A stretch of 64,000 bases of DNA from Caballeronia ptereochthonis (GTDB taxonomy: Bacteria > Pseudomonadota > Gammaproteobacteria > Burkholderiales > Burkholderiaceae): contig NZ_FCOB02000035.1 of assembly GCF_001545075.1 (NCBI RefSeq), forward strand, positions 1-64,000. Direction: 5' to 3'. Made by a program: the position numbers and the translations under genes. The notes under the pieces were generated by a model. It ran no database searches. It saw only the letters and a list, made by a program, of their open reading frames with translations, and was not told the origin of the DNA. Every line of letters begins with the position of its first letter. Positions within the stretch are counted from its first letter, which is position 1. Below, in pieces: positions 8,457 to 17,700 of the stretch.

Positions 8457-8843
8457 ATGAAGCGTTATGGCGTGGAAGGTGGCAAGGGACAGGGCGGCGC
8501 GCACATGCCGTTCGCACGCGCGGTCGAGGCCGATGGCTGGCTGTTCGTGTCGGGCCAGACGCCGATGGAGGACGGCGAGGTGATCAACGGCGGGATCGTC
8601 GAGCAATCGCACAAGGCGATTCAGAACGTGCTCGCGATCTTGAAGGAAGCCGGCTACGGCACGGAGCATGTCGTGCGCTGCGGCGTGTGGCTGGACGATC
8701 CGCGCGACTTCGCGTCGTTCAACAAGGTGTTCAAGGAGTATTTCGGCGCGAATCCGCCGGCGCGCGCGTGCGTCGTGTCGTCGATGGTGGTCGACTGCAA
8801 GGTCGAGGTGGATTGCGTGGCTTACAAGAAGCCGGCGGCCTGA
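8457..8843 (+). CDS. RidA family protein (enamine/imine deaminase)
   Basis: 128 residues from the ATG at 8457, with AAAGGAG at 8443-8449. The Rid fold is recognisable in GWLFVSGQTPM, the helix EQSHKAIQNVLAILKEAGYG, and FGANPPARACVVSSMVVDCKVEVDC. The Arg in PARACV corresponds to the conserved substrate-binding arginine of RidA proteins. RidA speeds hydrolysis of 2-aminoacrylate-type enamines made by PLP dehydratases. Its place behind D-aminoacylase and opposite a PLP deaminase fits detoxification of that deaminase's intermediates. Confidence 0.9.
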   Translation: MKRYGVEGGKGQGGAHMPFARAVEADGWLFVSGQTPMEDGEVINGGIVEQSHKAIQNVLAILKEAGYGTEHVVRCGVWLDDPRDFASFNKVFKEYFGANPPARACVVSSMVVDCKVEVDCVAYKKPAA

Positions 8844-8891
8844 GCCTGTTCGAAAGGGCTGCGCTGAAGATGACCGGCGCGGCCCATGAAA

Positions 8892-8918
8892 CGCGCGGCG
8901 CGGCGGCGCGCCGCGCGC
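8892..8918. terminator. GC hairpin between convergent ridA-like and transglutaminase-like genes
   Basis: An 11-bp perfect stem (8892-8902 and 8907-8917) encloses a GCGG loop. It is very GC-rich and followed by only CTTTC on the plus strand, so it could act as a weak bidirectional terminator. Confidence 0.45.
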
Positions 8919-8927
8919 TTTCGATGC

Positions 8928-10823
8928 TCAGCTCTTCTCGGGCTGCACGTTGAACCGCAAGCCGTTCACGCAATCTCTCGCCTGCGCGGCCATTTTCTGG
9001 AATTCAGCGCTGACGATGTCGTCATGCGGCACCCACGCGACCTTGCGCGTCAAGCCGTAACGGTATCGATATCCGCCGGATGCCGGTTTTCCGTCCAGAT
9101 CGAGGTCGAACCAGCGGCTGCGGATCGAGCAATTGCGTGCTTGCCCGTCGATGTTCCTCGCAATCAAGGTCATGTCCGCGGAGATGCTTTCCGGGGCGCC
9201 GAGATGGATATCGGTGAGCTGACCATTGCGCTTGTAGCGCGCGAAGAAGTTCCAGAGCGTGGCGAGATTGGGCCGGGCGAATTCGAATTTTCCGGCGTTC
9301 CTGTCGAGCGCGCGCAAATCCGTGATGTGCGCCTTGACCGTGTACTGCTCCGGAACGAGAAAGCCCGTCGCGCGGCGCTCCACGTTGCACTGGCCGGGTT
9401 CCGTCGCAATGAGGCTGCAGATGGCCCGGTCGCTGCTGCTCTTGCCCTCGTTGCGATCGGAGATGGACAGATCCATGAGCATGTGCCCGCCCAGCGCGAG
9501 CGTGCCGTCGATGCTCCCTTTCTCGCCGTCCGCAAAGCGTTGCCTGAGCTTCGCATCGACGGCCGCGCGAGGCGTTTCGAGAGGAATCGAATCCTGCCGT
9601 ACGCGACCGTCGGCGCCAAGCACCCATGCCCACCGATCCTGAACGTCCGGCATGACCATTCCTGGCGCGAACACCGGGTTGGTCGGGTCGAGCCACCAGA
9701 CGGCGCCATCGACCTCGGCCCGCACGATCGCGTGGTCGACCGCGTAGATGGTCGGCGCGAGCGCTGCGGGGGCGAAAGCACCGCGCCGGACCCAGACGGG
9801 TTCCGCCTTCACACCGGCTGCGCGCAACATGGCGGTGAGCAGGGTCGAGAGGTCTTTGCAATCGCCATAGCCGTGGCGCTCGATCTCGGCGAGCGAAAAC
9901 GGCACCAAGCCGCGCTCGCTCGCACGCCAGTCGCTCAGATAGCGGAAGTTCTCGTTCAGATACCGCATCAGGGCGACCACGCGTTGATGCGGCGCGAGTC
10001 CTCTGGCTTTCGCCGCGGCGGCGGAAGCGCGCGCCGGAAGCGGCGCGGCGAGAATGTCGTTGTAGCGTTTCGCGAACGCGCCGACGTTGTCTTGCAGATC
10101 GAGCGAGCTGCCCAGCACGATGCGCGGATAACGGCGGATGTCGCCGGAGTCGGGTTCGTCGACATAGTTCACGAAGCGCGGCGACTTCAGATCGAGCGTG
10201 AGTGTCCTTGCGTCTGCGGACGAGGCGATCGTGAATTCACCCATCCTGTCCGCGCGATATCGAATCGGCCGGTCAGCGCGAAACGTCGCGTGAAAGCGGT
10301 CGTAGCGCAGGGATGAGGGTGGAAAATCATAGATATAGCTGAAGTGCGTCGCCGACGGTACCGCTGCGAATCGTCGACGCACGACATAAATGATCGACGA
10401 GCCGACGCGCAAGTTCGGGAACGCCAGAGAGGTTTGCTTGTCGCGCAAAAAGCCCTGATCGGGATTGGGCGCCGTGCGCGTGTCGATCTGCGACTTGTCG
10501 AGCGCAATGGGTTTCTGGTTCGGCTGAACGAGCTCGGCGCGTTCGATCCTGACCACGTCGTTTTCCGGATAGTTGATGTCGATGCGCGAGAGCGCCTCGC
10601 GTCCTGTATCGGACAGGACCGTATAACGGTAGGTGTCGAGGCATTCCGTGCCGCCGTCCTTGTCGAAGCGGCAGTCGGCATTCCGCTCGAGCGCGAGCGG
10701 GGCTTCCGATACGGGTTGGAGCGCGGCGAAAACGCTCGTGGCGATGAGGCCGAGGCCGGCGGCCGCCGCGCGGCACGTGACGCTGAAGCCGAGCCTGCCG
10801 CGAGGGCGTGTTGACGAGTACAT
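8928..10823 (-). CDS. Secreted DUF3857 / transglutaminase-like domain protein
   Basis: 631 residues from MYSSTRPRGR, chosen because AGGA precedes it at a proper distance and a signal peptide follows (a basic start, a hydrophobic AAAAGLGLIATSVFAAL). The first third fits DUF3857. The middle holds a transglutaminase-like core with Cys in YGDCKDLSTLL, His in VDHAIVRAEV and Asp in WWLDPTNP, so the catalytic triad looks complete. The C-terminal part is beta-rich and unassigned. Proteins of this architecture are exported, and activity as a protease or transamidase is mostly untested. It is likely periplasmic. The region 10824-11002 should hold its promoter. Confidence 0.85.
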   Translation of the reverse strand: MYSSTRPRGRLGFSVTCRAAAAGLGLIATSVFAALQPVSEAPLALERNADCRFDKDGGTECLDTYRYTVLSDTGREALSRIDINYPENDVVRIERAELVQPNQKPIALDKSQIDTRTAPNPDQGFLRDKQTSLAFPNLRVGSSIIYVVRRRFAAVPSATHFSYIYDFPPSSLRYDRFHATFRADRPIRYRADRMGEFTIASSADARTLTLDLKSPRFVNYVDEPDSGDIRRYPRIVLGSSLDLQDNVGAFAKRYNDILAAPLPARASAAAAKARGLAPHQRVVALMRYLNENFRYLSDWRASERGLVPFSLAEIERHGYGDCKDLSTLLTAMLRAAGVKAEPVWVRRGAFAPAALAPTIYAVDHAIVRAEVDGAVWWLDPTNPVFAPGMVMPDVQDRWAWVLGADGRVRQDSIPLETPRAAVDAKLRQRFADGEKGSIDGTLALGGHMLMDLSISDRNEGKSSSDRAICSLIATEPGQCNVERRATGFLVPEQYTVKAHITDLRALDRNAGKFEFARPNLATLWNFFARYKRNGQLTDIHLGAPESISADMTLIARNIDGQARNCSIRSRWFDLDLDGKPASGGYRYRYGLTRKVAWVPHDDIVSAEFQKMAAQARDCVNGLRFNVQPEKS

Positions 10824-11002
10824 GCGAGATTCCTGGGTAAAGCACCTGACTGGGTGAACGAGCGAACGTATCTCGTTTCCAGGGAATCGCGCTGTCAAAT
10901 TTGGTGACTTCGGTCGCGGCGTCGCCGGTGCCGACGTTCGCTCCGGAGCGGTGCCGACCGCCATCGCCAGCGATCGAGGCGCGACGACGCGCGCCTGAGG
11001 TC

Positions 11003-11827
11003 TTACTGCCGCGCCAGCCGCGCGTTATCCGGCATCGGCAGATTGAAATTCGTGCGGAACGGATTGATATCCAGCCCGCCGCGCCGCGTATAGCGCGCAT
11101 ACACGGCGAGCCGTTCCGGCTTGCACTCCCGCATGATGTCCATGAAGATGCGCTCGACGCATTGCTCGTGGAACCCGGTATGTCCGCGATACGACACGAT
11201 ATACCGCAACAACCCCGCGTGATCGATCTGCCCGCCGTAGTAGCGGATCTGCACGCTGCCCCAATCCGGCTGACCCGTCACCGGGCAGTTCGACTTCAAC
11301 AGATTCGAAAACAGCGTCTCGTCGACGGGCGCTTCATCGTGCGTCGCGCTCAATAGCGACGGCTCCGGCGAAAAAACCTCGCAATCGAGATCGAGCCGAT
11401 CGAGCGACAAACCGTCGAATTCCTCCATCGTCAGCTTGCCGAAATCGGCGGGCGCCGCGAGCTGCACCGACACATTCGCGCCGCACGTGGCGGAGACATC
11501 GCGCTTGATCGCGGCGCGCACATCGTCGATCGAATCGAACTGCGTCTGCGCGAACGAGCCGAGATACAGCTTGAACGACTTCGACTCCACGATGTTCGGC
11601 GAATCCGCCGGCACGAAGAACGTCGCGACCGCGATCTGCGGCTTGCCGCGCCGGTTCAGCCACGAAAGCTCATACGCGTTCCAGATATCCGTGCCGAAGA
11701 ACGGCAGGCGCCCGGGCACGCCGATCGCATCGCGCGCGCGCTTGCGGTCGATCGGAAACAGCAACGACGCGTCGTACTGTTCGGTGTAGTGGACGGGCTT
11801 GCCGAGCGGAGATTGATCGGGTGTCAT
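11003..11827 (-). CDS. queF: NADPH-dependent 7-cyano-7-deazaguanine reductase QueF
   Basis: 274 residues, the long (type II, tandem T-fold) form. It carries the substrate motif ESKSFKLYLGSF in the N-terminal half and the nucleophile motif SNCPVTGQPDWG, whose Cys forms the thioimide with preQ0. HEQCVERIF and the GGLDINPFR end are also typical. It reduces preQ0 to preQ1, the last free-base step before transfer into tRNA in queuosine synthesis. Its start codon overlaps the stop of the upstream 5'-nucleotidase gene by four bases (ATGA), showing translational coupling. Confidence 0.96.
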   Translation of the reverse strand: MTPDQSPLGKPVHYTEQYDASLLFPIDRKRARDAIGVPGRLPFFGTDIWNAYELSWLNRRGKPQIAVATFFVPADSPNIVESKSFKLYLGSFAQTQFDSIDDVRAAIKRDVSATCGANVSVQLAAPADFGKLTMEEFDGLSLDRLDLDCEVFSPEPSLLSATHDEAPVDETLFSNLLKSNCPVTGQPDWGSVQIRYYGGQIDHAGLLRYIVSYRGHTGFHEQCVERIFMDIMRECKPERLAVYARYTRRGGLDINPFRTNFNLPMPDNARLARQ

Positions 11828-12741
11828 GATGCGTTCGCAATGCCGCTGAGAACGTGCCCCGTCGCCGTGACGACACGAGCCGATTCGCAGTGGCGAATTT
11901 GATCGTCGAAGAAAAAATCGGGCTCGAACTCGCGCAGGAATTCGCCCTTGTCGAGTCCGCCCAGGAACATCGCTTCGTCGATTTCGATGTTCCAGGCCAT
12001 CAGCGTCCGGATCGCGCGTTCGTGCGCGGGAGCGGAGCGCGCCGTGACGAGCGCGGTGCGGATGTGCATCGGCGACGGCGTCGCGTCGTTTTCGTCGGCG
12101 ATGCGTTGCAGCTGGTTCAGCGCCGCGAGCAGCGGCTTCAGCGGCCCGCCCGGCAACGGCGAATCCTTCTTGTCGGTCTCGTGACCGACGAAGGCCGACA
12201 GGCCATCGCTCTGAAACACGCGCTCGGCTTCGTCGGAGAAAAGCACGGCGTCGCCGTCGAACGCGATGCGGATCTCGTCCGAATACCGGCTCGCGGCGCG
12301 CGGCGTTTCGGGCAGCACGCGCGCGGCGGGAAAACCGGCGGCGAGCGCGGCGCGCACGTCGTCCGGATTCGCGGACAGAAATAGCGACGCGCGCAGCGGT
12401 TTCAAGTACGCAAAGGGCGAGCGGCCGCGCGTGAAGACGCCGCGCTCGATCGCGAGACCATGCTCACGGCACGAATGAAACGCGCGCAGGCCGCTGATCG
12501 GATCGCTGCGCGACAGGATCACCACCTCGACGCGCTGCTCGTCCGCGTTCAGCGCGAGCAGCTTGCGGATCAGGCCGAACGCGACGCCCGGCTTCGCGGG
12601 CTGGTCCAGCCGCGAGCGTTGCAACGCTTCGTAGCGCGCGAGATCGCCCGTCTCGAAGACGCGGTTTTCTTCCTCGAAATCGAAGAGCGCGCGCGATGAA
12701 ATCGCGACCACGAGCTTGTCTTCGAGCGTGAACTTCGGCAT
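11824..12741 (-). CDS. 5'-nucleotidase (cytosolic NT5C1-like family)
   Basis: 305 residues from the ATG at 12741. Similarity to the cytosolic 5'-nucleotidase family (PF06189 type) rests on VVAISSRALFDFEEENRVFE at the N-terminus (acid residues in the first strand), VVILSRSDPISGLR, RIAFDGDAVLFSDEAERVF and VTARSAPAHERAIRTL, and the C-terminal DEAMFLGGLDKGEFL and FDDQIRHCE. This HAD-like enzyme dephosphorylates nucleoside monophosphates. It lies 11 bases after ilvA and overlaps queF by four bases, so the three genes appear to be one operon, although no metabolic link is obvious. Confidence 0.88.
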   Translation of the reverse strand: MPKFTLEDKLVVAISSRALFDFEEENRVFETGDLARYEALQRSRLDQPAKPGVAFGLIRKLLALNADEQRVEVVILSRSDPISGLRAFHSCREHGLAIERGVFTRGRSPFAYLKPLRASLFLSANPDDVRAALAAGFPAARVLPETPRAASRYSDEIRIAFDGDAVLFSDEAERVFQSDGLSAFVGHETDKKDSPLPGGPLKPLLAALNQLQRIADENDATPSPMHIRTALVTARSAPAHERAIRTLMAWNIEIDEAMFLGGLDKGEFLREFEPDFFFDDQIRHCESARVVTATGHVLSGIANAS

Positions 12742-12752
12742 TGCGTCGGCCT

Positions 12753-14276
12753 TTACGCGAGGAACAGCTTGTAGACCGGGTTCGCGCCTTCGTCCCACCA
12801 CGGATAGCCGAGCGTCGCGAGGAAGCGCTCGAACTCCGCGTTGTCCGACTGCGGCACCTGAATGCCGACGAGAATCGAGCTGTAGTCCGCGCCCTGGTTG
12901 CGGTAGTGGAACAGGCTGATGTTCCATTCCGGCGCCATCGACGAGAGGAACTTCATCAGCGCGCCCGGGCGCTCCGGGAATTCGAAGCGCAGCAGGCGCT
13001 CGTCCTTCGCGAGCGGCGAACGGCCGCCGACCATATAGCGGATGTGCTGTTTCGAGAGCTCGTCGTGCGAAAGGTCGACGGTCGCAAAGCCGTGCTCGAT
13101 GAACGACGACATCATCTGCGCGGTTTCCTTGCGCGACTTGATTTGCACGCCGACGAAGATATGCGCGGCCTTCTCGTCCGCGATGCGGTAGTTGAACTCG
13201 GTCACGCTGCGCGTGCCGACGAGCTCGCAAAAGCGCCTGAAACTGCCGCGCTCCTCGGGAATCGTCACGGCGAACACGGCTTCGCGCGCCTCGCCGACCT
13301 CCGCGCGCTCCGCGACGAAGCGCATGCGGTCGAAATTCATGTTCGCGCCCGAGGTCACGGCGACGAGCGTCTTGCCTTCGATGCCCTCGCGTTCCGCATA
13401 CAGCTTCGCCCCCGCGACCGCGAGCGAGCCTGCTGGTTCGAGCACGGAGCGGGTGTCCTGGAAGACATCCTTGATCGCGGCGCAGAGCGCGTCGGTATCG
13501 ACGGTGACGACTTCGTCGAGCAGTTCGCGGCACAGCCGGAATGTTTCCTCGCCGACGAGCTTCACCGCCGTGCCGTCCGAGAACAGGCCGACTTCGCTCA
13601 ACGTGACGCGCTCGCCCGCCTCGATCGATTGCGCCATCGCGCAGGAATCCTCGGTCTGCACGCCGATCACCTTGATCTCCGGGCGCACCGCCTTGATGTA
13701 CGCCGCCACGCCCGCCGCGAGCCCGCCGCCGCCGATCGGCACGAAGATCGCGTGAATCGGGCCCTGATGCTGGCGCAGGATTTCCATCGCGATGGTGCCC
13801 TGTCCGGCGATTACGTCGGGATCGTCGAACGGATGCACGAAGGTCAGGCCGCGTTCTTCCTGAAGCTGCACGGCGCGCGCGTAGGCGTCGCTGTACGACT
13901 CGCCCGCGAGCACCACTTCCACCGTCGGGCCGCCGTGCGCGCGGATCGCGTCGATCTTCACCTGCGGCGTCGTGGTCGGCACCGCGATCACCGCGCGGCA
14001 GCCGAGTCGCGCCGCCGACAGCGCCACGCCCTGCGCATGATTGCCCGCCGACGCCGTGATCACGCCGCGCGCGAGCACGTCCGCCGGCAGTTGCGCCATC
14101 TTGTTGTAGGCGCCCCGAATCTTGAACGAGAACACCGGCTGGTTGTCCTCGCGCTTGAGAAACACGGAATTGCGCAGGCGCGCCGACAGGCTGCGCGCGG
14201 GTTCGAGCTCGCTTTCCCGCGCGACGTCGTACACACGCGCGGTCAGCACTTTTTTCAGGTAGTCGGGATGTGTCAT
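12753..14276 (-). CDS. ilvA: Threonine ammonia-lyase, biosynthetic (long form)
   Basis: 507 residues from MTHPDYLKKV; an upstream ATG would add 23 residues outside the family alignment. The fold-type II PLP lysine is Lys52 in FSFKIRGAYNKM. Other family motifs are SAGNHAQGVA, PIGGGGLAAGVAAYIK and SGANMNFDRMRF. Two ACT-like regulatory segments follow after about residue 325, each around FPERPGALMKFL-type sequence, as in isoleucine-inhibited IlvA. It converts threonine to 2-oxobutanoate, the first step to isoleucine. It is the first gene of a minus-strand operon with the 5'-nucleotidase and queF. Confidence 0.96.
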   Translation of the reverse strand: MTHPDYLKKVLTARVYDVARESELEPARSLSARLRNSVFLKREDNQPVFSFKIRGAYNKMAQLPADVLARGVITASAGNHAQGVALSAARLGCRAVIAVPTTTPQVKIDAIRAHGGPTVEVVLAGESYSDAYARAVQLQEERGLTFVHPFDDPDVIAGQGTIAMEILRQHQGPIHAIFVPIGGGGLAAGVAAYIKAVRPEIKVIGVQTEDSCAMAQSIEAGERVTLSEVGLFSDGTAVKLVGEETFRLCRELLDEVVTVDTDALCAAIKDVFQDTRSVLEPAGSLAVAGAKLYAEREGIEGKTLVAVTSGANMNFDRMRFVAERAEVGEAREAVFAVTIPEERGSFRRFCELVGTRSVTEFNYRIADEKAAHIFVGVQIKSRKETAQMMSSFIEHGFATVDLSHDELSKQHIRYMVGGRSPLAKDERLLRFEFPERPGALMKFLSSMAPEWNISLFHYRNQGADYSSILVGIQVPQSDNAEFERFLATLGYPWWDEGANPVYKLFLA

Positions 14277-14799
14277 GCCAGGAATCGTCACGCGGCAAGG
14301 TGCGCGCGGGTTTTTTAAGGGCGAAAGCATCAATGATAGCGCCAACCACGCCTCTTTCCGGCACTCGATGCGTTTCTACCGTCCGGACGGTCGTGCAAAA
14401 AAGCGTCGAAAATGACATCAACGCGTCGCGAATACGCACGCAAAAGCCCCTTCTGCCTGCTAGCTGCCGCAAACGCGCGTGACCACGATGGGTTAGAATT
14501 TCCTTTTACGAATCAGCAATCAGGATCGGCAGATGCACCGGCAGCTTCGGATCGATTTTCTGGCGCATGTCCCCCGCGCGTCGCACGCGGCGGCTGAGCG
14601 GCATGCGCGTCACGCGCGATCGTGGCGTTGATCCCGGGCACATCGAAGGCGCCGTGGCGAGTTTCGTCCAATTGCCGTTTCCGGGCGACCCGGCGGCCTT
14701 CGCAATAGAAAAGTCTCATTCGAAAATCTGCGCCCCCATGCGCATCGTCGGCGTTTCCGCTTTTCATCGCGCGCCCGCCGGCACACCGAACCGTCGAAC
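14277..14799. other. Intergenic region between divergent ilvA and the FAD/Fe-S oxidoreductase
   Basis: 523 bases without a credible gene; the small open frames here lack ribosome sites or recognisable features. A minus-strand TATCAT (14333-14338) could be the ilvA -10. A plus-strand TAGAAT (14494-14499) could be the -10 of the oxidoreductase and would give it a leader of nearly 300 bases. A perfect 14-bp palindrome lies at 14378-14391 and is listed separately. Confidence 0.6.
14378..14391. promoter_or_regulatory. Perfect 14-bp palindrome upstream of ilvA
   Basis: ACCGTCCGGACGGT equals its own reverse complement. It lies about 100 bases upstream of the ilvA start in the divergent promoter region, where a dimeric repressor or activator would bind. 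No regulator gene is adjacent, so its partner is unknown. Confidence 0.4.
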
Positions 14800-17700
14800 A
14801 TGAACGCACCTCAAGCCTTCGATCCGAACGGCGCCCATGCCGCCTTAGCGCTCGATGTCGAGCCCCGTCTGCGCGAAATTCCCTATAACTACACGTCGTT
14901 TTCCGATCGTGAAATCGTCATGCGGCTCCTGGGCGACGAAGCCTGGGCCGTGCTGGACGAACTGCGCAACGAGCGCCGCACCGGCCGCTCGGCGCGCATG
15001 CTGTACGAAGTGCTCGGCGATATCTGGGTCGTGCGCCGCAATCCGTATCTGCAGGACGACCTGCTCGACAACCCGAAGCGCCGCGCGCTGCTCGTCGAGG
15101 CGCTCAATCACCGGCTCGCCGAGATCGAGAAGCGCCGCAGCGCCGATCTCTCCGCGCACAGCGACGAAGCCGGCAGCCGCGAGCGCGCCGAGCGCGTGCA
15201 ATTGCTGATCGCGGCGGCGCGCCGCGCCGTCGACGATTTCGCCGCCGAGTTCGGCAACATGGCCGACTTGCGCCGCCGTGCGTCGCGCGTGCTGGGCAAG
15301 CAGACGCAGAAGGACAACATCAAGTTCGACGGCCTCTCGCGCGTCTCGCACGTGACGGACGCGACCGACTGGCGCGTCGAATATCCGTTCGTCGTGCTGA
15401 CGCCAGATAGCGAAGCGGAAATCGCCGGCCTCATCAAGGCGTGCTTCGAACTCGGGCTCACCGTGATTCCGCGCGGCGGCGGCACCGGCTACACGGGCGG
15501 CGCGATCCCGCTCACGCCGTTCTCGGCCGTCATCAACACGGAGAAGCTGGAGCAACTCGGTCCGGTCGAAATGACCGATCTGCCGGGCGTCGATCACAAG
15601 GTCGCGACGATTTTCTCGGGCGCGGGCGTGGTCACGCGGCGCGTCACGGAAGCGGCGGAGCAGGCGGGATTCGTGTTCGCCGTCGATCCGACTTCGCTGG
15701 ACGCTTCCTGCGTCGGCGGCAATGTCGCGATGAACGCCGGCGGCAAGAAAGCAGTGTTGTGGGGCACGGCGCTCGACAACCTCGCCTGGTGGCGCATGGT
15801 CGATCCGGAAGGCAACTGGCTCGAAGTCACGCGCCTGGATCACAACTGCGGCAAGATTCACGACGTCGAAGTGGCGCGTTTCCGGCTCGACTGGTTCGAC
15901 GGCACTCGCGCGCCGGGCGAAAAGCTGCTGCGCACGGAGAACCTCGACATCACCGGCCGCACGTTCCGCAAGGAAGGGCTCGGCAAGGACGTCACCGACA
16001 AGTTCCTCGCCGGTCTCCCCGGCGTGCAGAAAGAAGGCTGCGACGGGCTCATCACGTCGGCGCGCTGGATTCTGCACAAGATGCCCGCGCACACGCGCAC
16101 CGTCTGCCTCGAATTCTTCGGCCAGGCGCGCGACGCGATTCCGAGCATCGTCGAGATCAAGGACTATTTGTTCGAAACGTCGAAGCAGGGCGGCGCGATC
16201 CTCGCCGGCCTGGAGCATCTCGACGAGCGCTATCTGCGCGCGGTCGGCTACGCGACCAAGAGCAAGCGCAACGCATTCCCGAAGATGGTTCTGATCGGCG
16301 ATATCGTCGGCAATGACGCCGATGCCGTCGCCGCCGCGACCTCCGAAGTCGTGCGCATGGCGAACGGCAAGAGCGGCGAAGGCTTCGTCGCGGTGAACGC
16401 CGAGGCGCGCAAGCGCTTCTGGCTCGACCGCTCGCGCACGGCCGCGATCGCGAAGCACACCAACGCGTTCAAGATCAACGAAGACGTCGTGATTCCGCTC
16501 AATCGCATGGGCGAGTACACGGACGGCATCGAGCGCATCAACATCGAGCTTTCGATCAAGAACAAGCTGCAGCTCGTCGATGCGCTCGAAGCGTTCTTCC
16601 GCACCGGCAAGCTGCCGCTCGGCAAGACCGACGACGCGAACGAAATCCCCAGCGCCGAGTTGCTCGAAGACCGCGTGCAGCAGGCGCTCGATCTCTTGAA
16701 GCGCGTACGCGAGCGCTGGACCTTCGTCGGCGACAAGCTCGACATGCCCTTGCGCGAGGCCCAGCACTATCTCGTCAATCTCGGCTACGAAGCGCTCGCG
16801 GAGAAGTTCGCGGATCGCGTGGACGTGCAGCCGGACGCCACGATCTTCCACGTAGCTCAAGACCGCACGGTGCGCGTCTCGTGGAAGCAGGAGATTCGCG
16901 CGGAGCTGCGCCAGATCTTCAACGGCGGCGAATTCAAGCCGATCCTCGACGAAGCGCAAGCCATCCACAAGCAGGTGCTGCGCGGCCGCGTGTTCGTGGC
17001 GCTGCACATGCACGCGGGCGACGGCAACGTGCACACCAACATCCCGGTCAACTCCGACAATTACGCGATGCTGCAGGACGCGCATCACGCGGTGGCGCGC
17101 ATCATGAAGCTCGCGCGTTCGCTCGATGGCGTGATCTCGGGCGAGCACGGCATCGGCATCACGAAGCTCGAGTTCCTGACCGAAGAAGAAATCGGCGATT
17201 TCCGCGCCTACAAGCAGCGCGTCGATCCGCACGGGCGCTTCAACAAGGGCAAGCTGTTCGAAGGCGCGGACCTGCGCAACGCGTACACGCCGTCATTCGG
17301 GCTGATGGGATACGAGTCGATCATCATGCAGCAGTCGGACATCGGCGCGATCTCCGATTCCATCAAGGACTGTCTGCGCTGCGGCAAGTGCAAGCCGGTC
17401 TGCGCGACGCACGTGCCGCGCGCGAACCTGCTCTACAGCCCGCGCAACAAGATTCTCGCCACTTCTCTGCTCGTCGAGGCGTTCCTGTACGAAGAGCAGA
17501 CGCGACGCGGCGTGTCGATCAAGCATTGGGACGAATTCAACGATGTCGCCGATCACTGCACGGTCTGCCACAAGTGCGTGACGCCGTGCCCGGTGAAGAT
17601 CGACTTCGGCGACGTGTCGATGAACATGCGCAACCTGCTGCGCAAGATGGGCAAGAAGAAGTTCAACGCGGGCAACGCGGCGGGCATGTTCTTCCTGAAC

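Noticed and set aside
14567..14803. Small open frame between ilvA and the FAD/Fe-S gene
   Set aside because: No ribosome site, basic low-complexity composition, and it overlaps the likely leader of the next gene.
14845..17232. 795-residue minus-strand open frame inside the FAD/Fe-S gene
   Set aside because: The plus-strand frame has clear FAD and 4Fe-4S motifs; the opposite frame has low-complexity Arg/Ala/Leu composition only.
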